Origin: Caprimulgus europaeus
Lineage: Eukaryota > Chordata > Aves > Caprimulgiformes > Caprimulgidae
DNA: 64,000 nt
Direction: 5' to 3'
Assembly (NCBI GenBank): GCA_907165065.1
Contig: OU015525.1
Coordinates: 49,547,537 to 49,611,536 of the forward strand
A program made the translations under genes and the position numbers. Under the pieces are notes generated by a model. The model was not told where the DNA came from. It worked only from the letters and a program-made list of their open reading frames with translations, and searched no databases. Shown piece after piece: positions 27,901-35,542 of the stretch (position 1 is its first letter; every line of letters begins with the position of its first letter).

Positions 27901-30900
27901 AGTAGCATCGGTGTGTGAAGGGCTGTGGAGCTGGAGAGCCAGTGAGCAAAATATAAGGGTATGAGTGCAACTGGAAAGACAAAAGAATTGGAACAAGAAA
28001 AGGTGCCCTCAGTGGGTTAATCAAGGGCAAAATCTCTCTATGGAGAGTAATTGGATGCTGCAGAGAGACAATTCTTTGTGAATGAATGTTCCAAACCCCT
28101 GTTGATCAGGAACTAGGCGTTAGTAACAACTTACCTTAAATGTTAACAAGAAGCAGGTGGCTGGACTTCTGAAATAAATCCAGCATATCTTAATCAGCTT
28201 CCCTAAGTATGCCACCTCCCCTAGCTCACATCTGCTGTCACATAAACACATTTTCAGGGTCCTCAGGCCATGGATAAATGTATATTTAGTAAACTTAAAA
28301 GACTGGAATTCCGTTGGCTGATCTTGTGCCATACCTGGTCTGACTTTGCTCTTAGATTAAATGAGAAGCTCTTCTGGGTTATGCAGAAGGCTTTTTAAAT
28401 GGATAGCTTTTACTACTTCCTTTATTTGGTGGGTCAGATGGAGGAATGTCCCTGTCTTGTATTACACTTTAACATCTTCTGTATTGTTTTGTGTACTTGT
28501 ATTCCTTCAAGATCTAGCTAGTGAAGAAAAGAAGAGGCTAGAAGAAAAACAAAGGACTGCCCGCAAAAATCGTTCAAAGTCAGAGGAAGACTGGAAGACA
28601 AGGTTAGTGTGCTTGCCTCTGTGTGTGTGGAGTTACAGGAAGGTTTTGAACACTGAGGTAACTGCCAGTCCACGCCGGTGATGGGCAGTGTTGTGTCAGC
28701 ATGAAGAGCTGACATCATCAGGTTTGGTAGTGCCACTGCTGTATTTGCAGACTTGGTCCCTGCAGGCCGCAGTGCTTCCAGAGTGAAGCGTCAGGCTTAG
28801 TCTCAGTTCCTTCCATCTCCCTGCTTGCACACCCCTATTCAAATACAAACCATGTTGTCTTTTCTAAGCACCTCTTGATTCTGACACAAAAAAGATGTCA
28901 CTGATAGCTGCTTGTAAGGACTGTTGTTGCTGATTAATTTATAATTGACTCAAATTTGCATGCTTGGCCAAAGAGAGGAATAAATGCTTCCTCTGGTGAA
29001 CTTGATAGCTTATTGCCTGTGACTTCTCAGATCAGTTGCTGTGTGCTGGCAATACTGTATTCCCACTGCATATAGTTGGTCTCAAAGCTGGTGAAATTAC
29101 TTTATCACCGAGATAATTCAAGTCATTGCTTTCTGAGAGGGTTACTAACTACAAAAGTTCAAAGAGCTGAGGAAAAAAATTAGCTTACAAAGGATCTGCC
29201 AGGATGTTTTGTGTCTTGTTTGTTGTTTTTTTTTTTTCCTGGGTTTTTTGTTTGTTTGTTTTACTGTAAGATGAGAGGGTTTATTTGGGAGCTTTTATGC
29301 ACAAGCCAAGTAGAAACTGAGAAAACATGACCAAATGAATCTAGTTAGACCAGACAAGGTCTGTTTAAAAGTATAGTAATGAATTGCTGGTCTCTTCACA
29401 GGAAAAAAAAAAAAAAAAAGTAGGGCTAAACTCTCTAAAAGTAAGCAAGCTTCATCTCTTCCCTATTAACGATCTATTAATATACCCACTGTGGTTTAAT
29501 TATCTTTAATATGTCTGTTTGTAACTATAAATCACTTTTTTCTTTTTTTCAAATGAAGTCACCCATCATCCCAGAGTCCCAGGTTTGGACATGTCTGCCT
29601 TTGTCTTTTTCCTGTGCCTGCTGTCCTAAAGTGTTTGGGTTGGTTTGCCCTGAAACTGGTGGAAAATAACATTTTTGTAATGCTTCCAAGTAAATGTGTT
29701 AAGTGCTGGACAGCCTTGTACCTCCCTCTTCCTTTCCTCAATTCAGAGTGGTTCTAGCTCTCACCAAGTGTTTTCAAACCAAGGGATAGTTACACTGTCT
29801 TCTTCCAGGTGCCTGAAGCACCTTAAGGTATAGCTCAAAGCTCCTGACATTGGTATTGGAAATTGGGGAATTCCCAGGGGGCAACTCAGAGCAGTGATTT
29901 TTGGGGTGTATAATTAGCGCAGACACCATGCACAAGGTTCTCCAGTTGCTGTTGTGCCTGTGCTGCAGACCTGCTCAGCACTTGCCTGGGATGTCCTTCA
30001 AGAGCTCTTTGTTTTCCAAGATGTTTAAAAGCTTTGACAGAAAATGCTTCGTGTCTGATCTCTTTAGTAGGAATGCCAAGCGTGACTGCCTCCAAAGGAT
30101 AAATGTAAAGTGTGGAGGAAGAGTTGTGCTTTGGGGGAGGAGGGGAAGAATGCATACTGTGCAGGGAAACTCTCCTACTTGTTCCCAGAAGGTCAACTGT
30201 ACATCTTAATCTGCAGAGTAATACAAACTCTGATGTAAAATACTGTACTTTCCTTGCCACAGAAGAGCAAGCTTTCTTTGTCTACTAGAGTTCCTCCCTC
30301 GTAGGACAATTCTCCAAAGTGCCTAGTGATATTTTTTTTAATTATTTTGAAGCCACTTTATAGGTGGGGTCTTTGTGTTTCTGAAGAAGTGATTCATGTT
30401 GAACACTTAAAGTTTTACAGACTGACCAGAAGTCTTGAGTAAAAGACTAGTTCAGTTCTGAAACACAGCAGTGGACTGTTGCTTTTCATGATAATCAGTC
30501 CCCTTCTTCCCCCATCACTTACCTGGCTAGATTATCTGATTGCTTTGGGTCTCCTGTGTCTCTCAAACTTAGTTCTTCACATCACCTTTCTCCTTCCTAT
30601 TGAAGTAGGTGGTCACTGGAGGAAGGGCACATTGTCCTGACCTGTACAAGTGTTGAAGACACACTAGTGAGGTATTGGGTGGTAGAATTTCTTAATGTGG
30701 GAGATGAGGTGACTGTGCTAGTAGGCCTCCCTCTCAGCAAGCTCTTTGTGCTCTGGAATGAGCTGCCGTTACCTGTGAACTAGACACACGCACACATGCT
30801 CACACACCAGGTACTTCAGAATAGCTGAGGTGTCCTGTGTGGAGGTGATGCAGTAGTGAAGCATGTACAGCACCAGGGGTGAATGACTTCTGTTGACTTC

Positions 30901-32360
30901 AGTTCACTTAACCAGGACAGCAGAGCCGTTGGAGTGTTCAGCTGTTCAGTTGACCACCGTGAAGACAGTACAAGGCATTTCTTCCGATACACATCTCAAA
31001 TCTTTCGAGCCTTTTAGCTGCCCTGTTTTATAACATGACACTGCAATACTGGTGGCCTTTTATGCTTTTGCTTTTTAAAGACATGAAGTCATACCTGGTC
31101 TGAATGTGCTTTAATTTGTTCTGAAACCCTACAGTACCCTAGAAGGGAAGACCTGATTAAAATGGGCTGCACTGCACATGCACAATTTACTTGAGTGTGT
31201 TTGCTGCTGTGAGGCACATAAAGGAAGAACTGGCTTTTGTGGCCAGTGAGGAGGTGAAAGGAAGCTGTGGAGCATATTAACCACAGAAACAACTTCTAGC
31301 AAGCTGACTTGTGCCATAAACACGGCTTGGCAAAATACAACAAGAAGCTAAAATGCTAGAGGTCTGGTACTGTGCAGCGTGTGCTGCTGAGGCAGAAGAT
31401 TAACTGGACCCAGACAGAAAGTGGTGTTCAGTAATGGGCTGCAGGACTGCCAGAAGGGGGTGTGGGAGAGGAGGAAGGACAAAATTCTGTAACAGCCTCA
31501 CCCCACCAAAAGGTTATATACACATGCAGGTGTAATCTCTTGTGTGTGTATGCACAGTGTCTTCAGAGTAGGTAGGAGGGGAGAGGAAAGGAAAGATGCT
31601 GAACTTTAGTGTTCCTAGCAACAACCAGCTCAGCAAAAGCTTGTGAGTAACTCCGTGCAGACAGAATCAGCTCTCTGGCCATTCCGAGTAGCCCCCCAGT
31701 GCTAACAGTGTAATGCAGCACAGTTAAGTTGTAATAAGCCAGGACTCTTCCTGCAGCCTGTGGGTGATATTTCATCTACACTGAGGGCAGATGGCACGCT
31801 TGTTCCAAGTGCTTTGCAAAACAAGGTTTGAAAAACCAAGGGGAAATCTGTATCCTGGGGAAATAATGTTTTTCTGGTTTCAGGACTGCAGTGCTTGTGG
31901 TGTTTACATGTCTTGCAAAAACTGTTATTGCTTATGCATGCCAAAATGATTGTTCACAACTGCTTTGAAGTAAAACTGTCCCTATCCTTTTTTATGTCAT
32001 AGTCTTCACTGCTTCAAGTGACAAAACATTGGTGTCATTAATTTCACCTAGGAGATACTGAAGCGGTGTGGTGAATGGGCAGATCTGGTCACTGAAGATG
32101 ACTTTAAATTCATTTAAAAATTTAAAACCAAGGGAGCTCCTGCAATCACCATAATTACTTTGAACAGTAAACTGCTGAAGATGCTGCAAAGCAGTTCTGA
32201 ACTTCCATAAAAGTGTGTGTTAACAGCTTCACTAACATGCTGTGTGTTTCCTTGCAGATGGTTCCACCAAGGCCCCAATCCCTATACTGGTACGCAGGAC
32301 TGGCTTTATTCTGGCAACTACTGGGACAGAAACTACTTTAACTTGCCTGATATTTATTAA
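3831..32360 (+). CDS. OSBPL1A: Oxysterol-binding protein-related protein 1 (ORP1), C-terminal 522 residues, 13 exons
   Basis: ORP1 exchanges sterol and PI4P. The long form (ORP1L) works at late endosome-ER contacts through VAP and Rab7; the short form is essentially the lipid-binding domain alone. The exons here join in frame (1569 nt including TAA). They encode a helical linker, an FFAT-like motif, a Ser/Glu-rich linker and the full ORD. The ORD includes the family signature EQVSHHPPISAF, whose two histidines bind the PI4P phosphate. It also includes the C-terminal basic helix EEKKRLEEKQR and the terminal motif SGNYWDRNYFNLPDIY typical of ORP1/ORP2. The linker exon is specific to the long form, so the ankyrin and PH exons (about 430 residues in human) must lie left of the window. 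The span includes introns; each coding exon is listed separately. Paralogue OSBPL2 is excluded by the linker sequence and by the CABYR/TTC39C neighbours. Confidence 0.96.
3994..12068 (+). other. OSBPL1A: OSBPL1A intron, 8.1 kb
   Basis: The intron contains the antisense solo LTR at 6255-7234 and T runs near 7345-7360 and 8957-8972. It also holds many short unrelated ORFs, the longest 134 codons at 11137-11541, none with recognisable protein sequence. I see no other gene in it. Confidence 0.85.
6250..7239 (-). mobile_element. Solo LTR of an avian ERVL-like endogenous retrovirus, with target duplication
   Basis: The element proper is 6255-7234 (980 bp). On the + strand it begins TGTGGTGG and ends ACACA, and it is flanked on both sides by the 5-bp duplication CCATT (6250-6254 and 7235-7239). 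On the - strand it contains ATTAAA followed by the pattern seen in bird ERV LTRs, so its transcriptional sense is -. A 5-bp duplication fits the ERVL/class III group. No internal retroviral sequence (gag, pol or env) is present, so this is a recombined solo LTR. ORFs inside it are not genes. The family assignment is from memory and was not searched. Confidence 0.85.
12069..12222 (+). CDS. OSBPL1A: OSBPL1A exon: Ser/Glu-rich linker
   Basis: The exon has acceptor TTTGCAG and donor CACAG|GTAGGA. Its 154 nt complete the split Asp codon of the previous exon. It encodes DSESEKSLSGFE onward to SLSNGIKKHR, which matches the linker between FFAT and ORD in ORP1. The acidic DSES directly follows the FFAT-like core and may help VAP binding. 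Confidence 0.94.
12223..17180 (+). other. OSBPL1A: OSBPL1A intron, 5.0 kb
   Basis: The intron holds a C15 run directly joined to an A15 run at 14806-14835. Antiparallel ORFs of about 128 codons at 13752-14215 and one of 106 codons at 16652-16972 have no recognisable product. No other feature is supported. Confidence 0.85.
14806..14835 (+). repeat. Homopolymer junction C15 then A15
   Basis: Fifteen C (14806-14820) are followed immediately by fifteen A (14821-14835), then by a CAAAC-rich tail. The tract may be the degraded end of a retroposed sequence or a simple-sequence expansion. Homopolymer lengths of this kind are unreliable in assemblies. Confidence 0.9.
17181..17256 (+). CDS. OSBPL1A: OSBPL1A exon: entry to the ORD
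   Basis: The exon has acceptor TTTCTGCAG and donor GGAATG|GTAGGT, and its 76 nt end in phase 0. It encodes TSLPSPMFSRNDFSIWSILR then KCIGM, the conserved segment at the start of the ORP1 lipid-binding domain. Confidence 0.95.
17257..18598 (+). other. OSBPL1A: OSBPL1A intron, 1.3 kb
   Basis: This is AT-rich intron. Overlapping ORFs on both strands at 17913-18157 show no recognisable protein. Nothing else was seen. Confidence 0.85.
18599..18733 (+). CDS. OSBPL1A: OSBPL1A exon: ORD N-terminal helices
   Basis: The exon is 45 codons in phase 0, with acceptor GCATCAG and donor ATGCAG|GTACTT. It encodes ELSKITMPVIFNEPLSFLQR onward to ASSLSSAAERMQ. This is the conserved start of the ORD, covering the flexible lid and the first helices that close over the bound sterol in ORP structures. 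Confidence 0.97.
19064..19161 (+). CDS. OSBPL1A: OSBPL1A exon: NPLLGETYE segment
   Basis: The exon has acceptor TTGAATAG and donor ATCAG|GTAACG, 98 nt, leaving two bases. It encodes CVAAFAVSAVASQWERTGKP then FNPLLGETYELI. The KPFNPLLGETYE block is nearly invariant in ORP proteins. Confidence 0.97.
19162..19882 (+). other. OSBPL1A: OSBPL1A intron, 0.7 kb
   Basis: AT-rich intron with no recognisable feature beyond its splice sites. The preceding 330-base intron (18734-19063) is also featureless. Confidence 0.9.
19883..20065 (+). CDS. OSBPL1A: OSBPL1A exon: ORP signature
   Basis: The exon has acceptor TTTTGCAG and donor CTTGA|GTAAGT, 183 nt. It encodes DDLGFRLLSEQVSHHPPISA and onward, including FHGSIYPKLKFWGKSVEAEP. 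It carries the family signature EQVSHHPPISAF. The paired His residues contact the PI4P headgroup in ORP structures. Confidence 0.98.
20066..20564 (+). other. OSBPL1A: OSBPL1A intron, 0.5 kb
   Basis: No feature other than splice signals was seen. Confidence 0.9.
20565..20672 (+). CDS. OSBPL1A: OSBPL1A exon: ORD beta-barrel strands
   Basis: The exon has acceptor CCCTTAG and donor CATAA|GTAAGT, 108 nt. It encodes HNEAYTWTNPTCCVHNIIVG followed by KLWIEQYGNVEITNH. This is the conserved ORP barrel segment with the NIIVGKLWIE block. Confidence 0.97.
20764..20853 (+). CDS. OSBPL1A: OSBPL1A exon: ORD barrel, CGLFGK segment
   Basis: The exon has acceptor CTTTAG and donor AAAAG|GTAACA, 90 nt. It encodes TGEKCVLSFKPCGLFGKELH followed by KVEGYIQDK. 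The preceding intron is only 91 bases (20673-20763), the shortest in the gene here. Confidence 0.97.
21093..21219 (+). CDS. OSBPL1A: OSBPL1A exon: YGKWTECLYSVDP segment
   Basis: The exon has acceptor TTGACAG and donor AAACAG|GTATTA, 127 nt, ending in phase 0. It encodes SKKKLCALYGKWTECLYSVD and onward, finishing in a Lys/Glu-rich insert (NDKKNAEEKKSSKQ) that forms a surface loop in ORP1. Confidence 0.97.
21220..24457 (+). other. OSBPL1A: OSBPL1A intron, 3.2 kb
   Basis: The intron contains T-rich runs near 21690-21726. Short ORFs on both strands (for example 118 codons at 23957-24313, - strand) have no recognisable homology. No mobile element or RNA gene was recognised. Confidence 0.85.
24458..24574 (+). 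CDS. OSBPL1A: OSBPL1A exon: PPNSAQ segment
   Basis: The exon is 39 codons in phase 0, with acceptor CCTTTAG and donor GCACAG|GTCAGC. It encodes VGNTEEPDEMPLPDSESVYV then IPGSILLWKITPRPPNSAQ. RPPNSAQ leads into the last barrel-helix unit of the ORD. Confidence 0.96.
24575..25369 (+). other. OSBPL1A: OSBPL1A intron, 0.8 kb, containing the donor copy of a duplicated block
   Basis: Bases 24740-25164 of this intron recur, with a 56-base internal deletion and minor differences, in the next intron at 27703-28060. Nothing else was recognised. Confidence 0.9.
24740..25164 (+). repeat. Source copy of a duplicated intronic block
   Basis: The match to 27703-28060 starts at GGGATAA and continues almost unbroken to GGGCAAAATC and CTATGGAG at 25092. 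After a 56-base gap (about 25093-25148) it resumes as GAGTAATTGGATGCTG (25149-25164). The copies differ by scattered substitutions and small deletions around 24942-24962. The block shows no retroposon features (no tail, no target duplication). Confidence 0.92.
25370..25493 (+). CDS. OSBPL1A: OSBPL1A exon: C-terminal helices of the ORD
   Basis: The exon has acceptor AATTTCAG and donor AAATAG|GTAACT, 124 nt, leaving one base. It encodes MYNFTSFAMALNELDKEMEN then VIPKTDCRLRPDIRAMENGE and I. The TDCRLRPDIRAME block is diagnostic of ORPs. Confidence 0.97.
25711..26224 (+). mobile_element. Solo LTR of an avian ERVL-like endogenous retrovirus, with target duplication
   Basis: The element proper is 25716-26219 (504 bp). 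It begins TGTACTGG and ends CCACACA-like (CACCACA), and is flanked by the 5-bp duplication CCACC (25711-25715 and 26220-26224). It contains ATTAAA near 26087 followed by CTGTCTTTACCTCAACCCAT and ends through TTAGTTGCTGGCC, a layout familiar from bird ERV LTRs. It is shorter than, and of a different subfamily from, the LTR at 6255. There is no retroviral coding sequence. It lies in the sense orientation of OSBPL1A, so its poly(A) signal is readable by the host transcript. Confidence 0.87.
27587..27702 (+). repeat. Left direct repeat flanking the inserted block
   Basis: The segment runs from GGATGCTGCAGAGAG to CTGGACTTCTG. It recurs at 28053-28171 with a few substitutions and a short insertion (GACA against G after GCAGAGA). 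Confidence 0.93.
27703..28060 (+). repeat. Inserted copy of the 24740-25164 block
   Basis: About 358 bases copied from the neighbouring intron in direct orientation, about 3 kb downstream of the source. At the right junction the last 8 bases (GGATGCTG) are shared between the source block and the start of the flanking repeat. At the left junction the shared bases are GGG. Confidence 0.92.
28053..28171 (+). repeat. Right direct repeat flanking the inserted block
   Basis: Second copy of the segment at 27587-27702, beginning at the shared GGATGCTG and ending at CTGGACTTCTG before AAATAAATCC. At about 115 bp it is far too long to be an ordinary transposon target duplication. Confidence 0.93.
28512..28602 (+). 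CDS. OSBPL1A: OSBPL1A exon: C-terminal basic helix
   Basis: The exon has acceptor CTTCAAG and donor ACAAG|GTTAGT, 91 nt. It encodes DLASEEKKRLEEKQRTARKN followed by RSKSEEDWKT. In ORP structures the Lys/Glu/Arg residues of this helix complete the PI4P-phosphate site with the paired histidines. Confidence 0.97.
28603..32257 (+). other. OSBPL1A: OSBPL1A intron, 3.7 kb (last intron)
   Basis: The intron contains a GTTT/T-rich tract (29216-29262) and an A17 run (29403-29419). ORFs up to 124 codons on the - strand near 29886-30260 have no recognisable product. No RNA gene or mobile element was recognised. Confidence 0.85.
32258..32360 (+). CDS. OSBPL1A: OSBPL1A last coding exon with stop
   Basis: The exon has acceptor CTTGCAG. 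It encodes WFHQGPNPYTGTQDWLYSGN followed by YWDRNYFNLPDIY and TAA at 32358-32360. This C-terminus is characteristic of the ORP1/ORP2 subgroup. Confidence 0.98.
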
Positions 32361-33450
32361 AATGCAATAAGGAGCCTGTGACTGATACAAATATGTCTTA
32401 ATCTATTTTAATGTCTTCCCTTGTTTTACTTATCTCCTGAAAAAACTGACATGTTATCAAACACAATATTAAGCATCTCCACAGTAAATCCGGTGGTACA
32501 TGATCTGCAGTCCCATAGGTAGAGGAATAATTTTTCTGGCTGCTGGTTGGTCCTATGTGGAAAAAGTAAGTCGCCGTGGTATCGAGCTGCCCTGTTTGCT
32601 GTATACACCTATATTAGGTTGTGGTGTATGAGGAATAGAACACCTTTGGCTGTTCTGTGAATACTTTCTTTTGTAGATAACATTGGCACAGGTAAAACTG
32701 GTTTTATTTATTGTGACACGGGAATGTCTAAAAGCACACACAGTAATTGCAATACTTTGTTCTTAAATAAAGAAGGGTGTGTCACTTTTGTAAAGATGCA
32801 ATTTTTCATAAAGTGACTTTTCTTTTACTAAAGTAACTCCCTTAAATCCTGAGGTCCGGTCAGCGATTCCAGAAGTGTTCCCATCTCTGGAGCATTAATG
32901 CAGTTGTTTAAGCTGGTAATATTACTCAGAGGTATTCAATGTTTTGTGCAGTGTCTTTGAATTTTGCTCTCCTGTTTTGCTACCAAACTTACGATTTAAG
33001 GAATTAAGAGCCATTTAAATATCTATGGATTTTATTTGAACTGCACACTAGTAACAGGTTTCAAAAGAATCTGTTTCATGCACTAGAAGTTCTGGTGCTC
33101 AGCACCACTGCAAAAAGGCAAGAACCTAATCAGTCCAGGACCTGGTGGAACATGGCAGGGGGACAGGACCTGTGTCTGTACTGTGCTGAGCAGACTCCCT
33201 GGGAGGAAGTCTTGTGCATTTCAAAGGCAGTACAGCACCTCAGCGAGGCCTCCTGTGCACAGGAGGAGGCTGCTCTACCCCTTTTCAGTAGGGTGCATTC
33301 AATCTTAAGAGTGTAAGTTTATACTGAACTGTGTACAGAGCTTCTAGAGGGCAAGCTGCTCTTTGTACAATATTTTAACTGCTGGCTGGAGGTTAGTGTT
33401 AATTAAATAATTTAATTGCTACTAAATAAAGGCTTCAAACTGTCTTGCAT
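32361..33450 (+). other. OSBPL1A: OSBPL1A 3' untranslated region (probable extent)
   Basis: Two candidate poly(A) signals follow the stop: AATAAA at 32766-32771 and at 33425-33430. Each is followed by GT-rich sequence (GGGTGTGTC; GTGGTGTTTG). Which one is used cannot be decided from the sequence. Confidence 0.6.
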
Positions 33451-34820
33451 CTAGGTCTAAAGCGAGTGGTGTTTGACGGTGCTGACCCTTTCTGAGCTCC
33501 GGAAGCTGCTGCAATGAAGTTGTATAGCGTGCTTCCCTGCCTATGGGGTGGGGCTGGGGGATGGCTGGGGAACTGAGAGCTTTCTCCTTGAATACACAGC
33601 TCTAGCCTTGAGGATGGAATACTGAAACTGTGAATAAGGCAATGAGGTGCTTTCTACTTTTAGTCTCTGTGCTAATAGAATTACCCAGGTAGTGATGCTG
33701 AGATATATTTGCATAGATAAGGGAGAGCCTTTTCTTCGGCAGTCTTTCCTGGGAGGGCTTAGTTCAGACACTGAATACCTGCACTGTCTCTTGGAAGCCT
33801 CATCTCTACACTCAAGGCTCTGTTCTATTCTTCAAGCATTTCTTGAAGTCTGTCTTGATTCCTGGGCAACATCAAGTGGGATTCTGAGATACCATAGAAC
33901 ACTCAATGCTAGGAAAAACAAAGCATTTTAGTTCCTACCTGCCCACCCAGGTTCAAGAGGGGGAGACCTCTACACAAGCTCAACTACTTTTTCTTTTGTT
34001 TAGAGTGACTTCTGTTTCATTAGAACAGATTTTTTTTTCCGCCCCTAGACCTGTACTTAAATATGCCAGACTCTTGAAGTGACCTTACCTCTAGTTGTGA
34101 AATCTCTAAAGCAAAATAAAGGTACTTTTTCTTAACCCCTTCCTTGAAGCATAAACTCAGCTCTCCTCCTTGATAAGCCTGTAATTTTAATGACTTGCTC
34201 CTGCTATTTGTGTACAGTTCCTTTCTCAAGTATAACTCCAGTAGTACAGACTGCACCTGGTTACATGGAACTACCTTTGGCTCTGTATGGCATCTGTCAG
34301 TGTCACTGGGGCTTATCCATATACCATGTTAGTACACTGAAGAAGCTGGGCCATTCTTCAGTGAAACATAGCAGCAGATATGTCTCAAAAGTTAACATTC
34401 AGGATGTTGTGCTAGGAAAGTATAAAACTTGGGCATGCAGTTCTAATTGCTGGCTTTTTTGGAGTATTTGCATTAAATTATTTGATTTATTAGTGTAAAC
34501 TCCATTCCTCATTAACTTCTCCATAGTCCACACAGCCTCTCTTCTCAACCTGTTGAAAAATAACATGAACTCGGTAGAAAGTGTGCAGTAAGAACTACTT
34601 CAGTTGCTACCTAAATGCACTCTAAGGTTGAGGATATTTTGCCACATTCAGAATATTACACAAATGCTAAAAGCTCAGGCTGCAGGCATAAAGATGTGTA
34701 TAAATGTGAGATTAAAATCTTGGAAACTTCAGAATAAAACCAGAGCAAGACTAGTACTACTAATTGCAAAGTGTAACAGAGCAAATACCTTCCTCCACTT
34801 GTTATGTATGATGAGTAGTT
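33451..34820. other. Spacer between convergent OSBPL1A and CABYR
   Basis: About 1.4 kb separates the probable 3' end of OSBPL1A from that of CABYR. ORFs of up to 102 codons on both strands show no recognisable protein. I see no further feature. Confidence 0.7.
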
Positions 34821-34843
34821 TAACCACCGGTCTTAAACCTTAT

Positions 34844-34849
34844 TTTATT
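34844..34849 (-). terminator. CABYR: CABYR polyadenylation signal
   Basis: AATAAA on the - strand lies 67 bases past the CABYR stop codon, giving a short 3' UTR. Cleavage would fall near 34820-34830. Confidence 0.6.
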
Positions 34850-34916
34850 TTGAAAAGAAATTAAGGTTTTAGTAGTAACATCCATACACTGGCATCTCCT
34901 TGTGGAAGAAGCAAGC

Positions 34917-35542
34917 TTACTTCATGACCCTGCTCTGGGAATGGGAGCTGAGGTTAAGGGGAATCTGTCCTGCAGTACCATAACTTTCTGCAAGAGCATT
35001 TATACCTGTGTGCTTAGCACCAGCCCGTGAGTCTTTCTTTGCAGACATCACATCATCCAGAGGGACAGCAACTAAGAAAACAGTGGGTGTGCATGGCTTA
35101 GTCGCAGTTTCTGCTGCAGAATTAGAACTGAGGCTTACTCTGTCTGTTTCCTCAGCAGCTGGCATGGCAACTGGGACTGGGACTGCAGTGTATCTTCTCC
35201 TAGCACCTGCCTCTGGCTGTGCAAAGACAGCATGGCCGGGAATAGGTTTCCAGTCCTGTGTGTTCTGAACATTAGAGCCCACTAAAATGAAAGGTGGAGC
35301 ATTTCCCCTCTTGCTTCCTTCTTGCATCACATAAATTGGAGCAGCTACTTGTGACAGCTGACCATATTGTTCATGTTCCTCCCTAGAAATACTGGGGGTT
35401 GCCTGGGAATAAGGAACACCAGCTCCACCAAGAGAAAGGGATGATGGTGGTGATTTTTGACCTTGTCTCAAGTCAGTTAGGCAATAGAGAGTCCACACAT
35501 TAGAATGTGGTGGTGGCTGTCCTGCTTCACTTGATGCCATGG
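34917..35542 (-). CDS. CABYR: CABYR last coding exon
   Basis: The acceptor on the - strand is TTTGTAG|CC and the exon ends in TAA at 34917-34919. It encodes MASSEAGQPPPHSNVWTLYC onward. The segment APPFILVGSNVQNTQDWKP with PGHAVFAQ is the most conserved part of the CABYR C-terminus. The final 70 residues are Ala/Ser/Thr-rich and less conserved. Confidence 0.95.

Larger units (their letters stand above)
25494..28511 (+). other. OSBPL1A: OSBPL1A intron, 3.0 kb, with LTR and template-switch insertion
   Basis: The intron holds the sense-oriented solo LTR (25716-26219) and the composite insertion with flanking direct repeats (27587-28171). The remaining sequence shows no recognised feature. Confidence 0.88.

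Noticed and set aside
29886-30260. Overlapping ORFs of 102, 124 and 73 codons
   Set aside because: Three overlapping frames on both strands with no homology; intronic.
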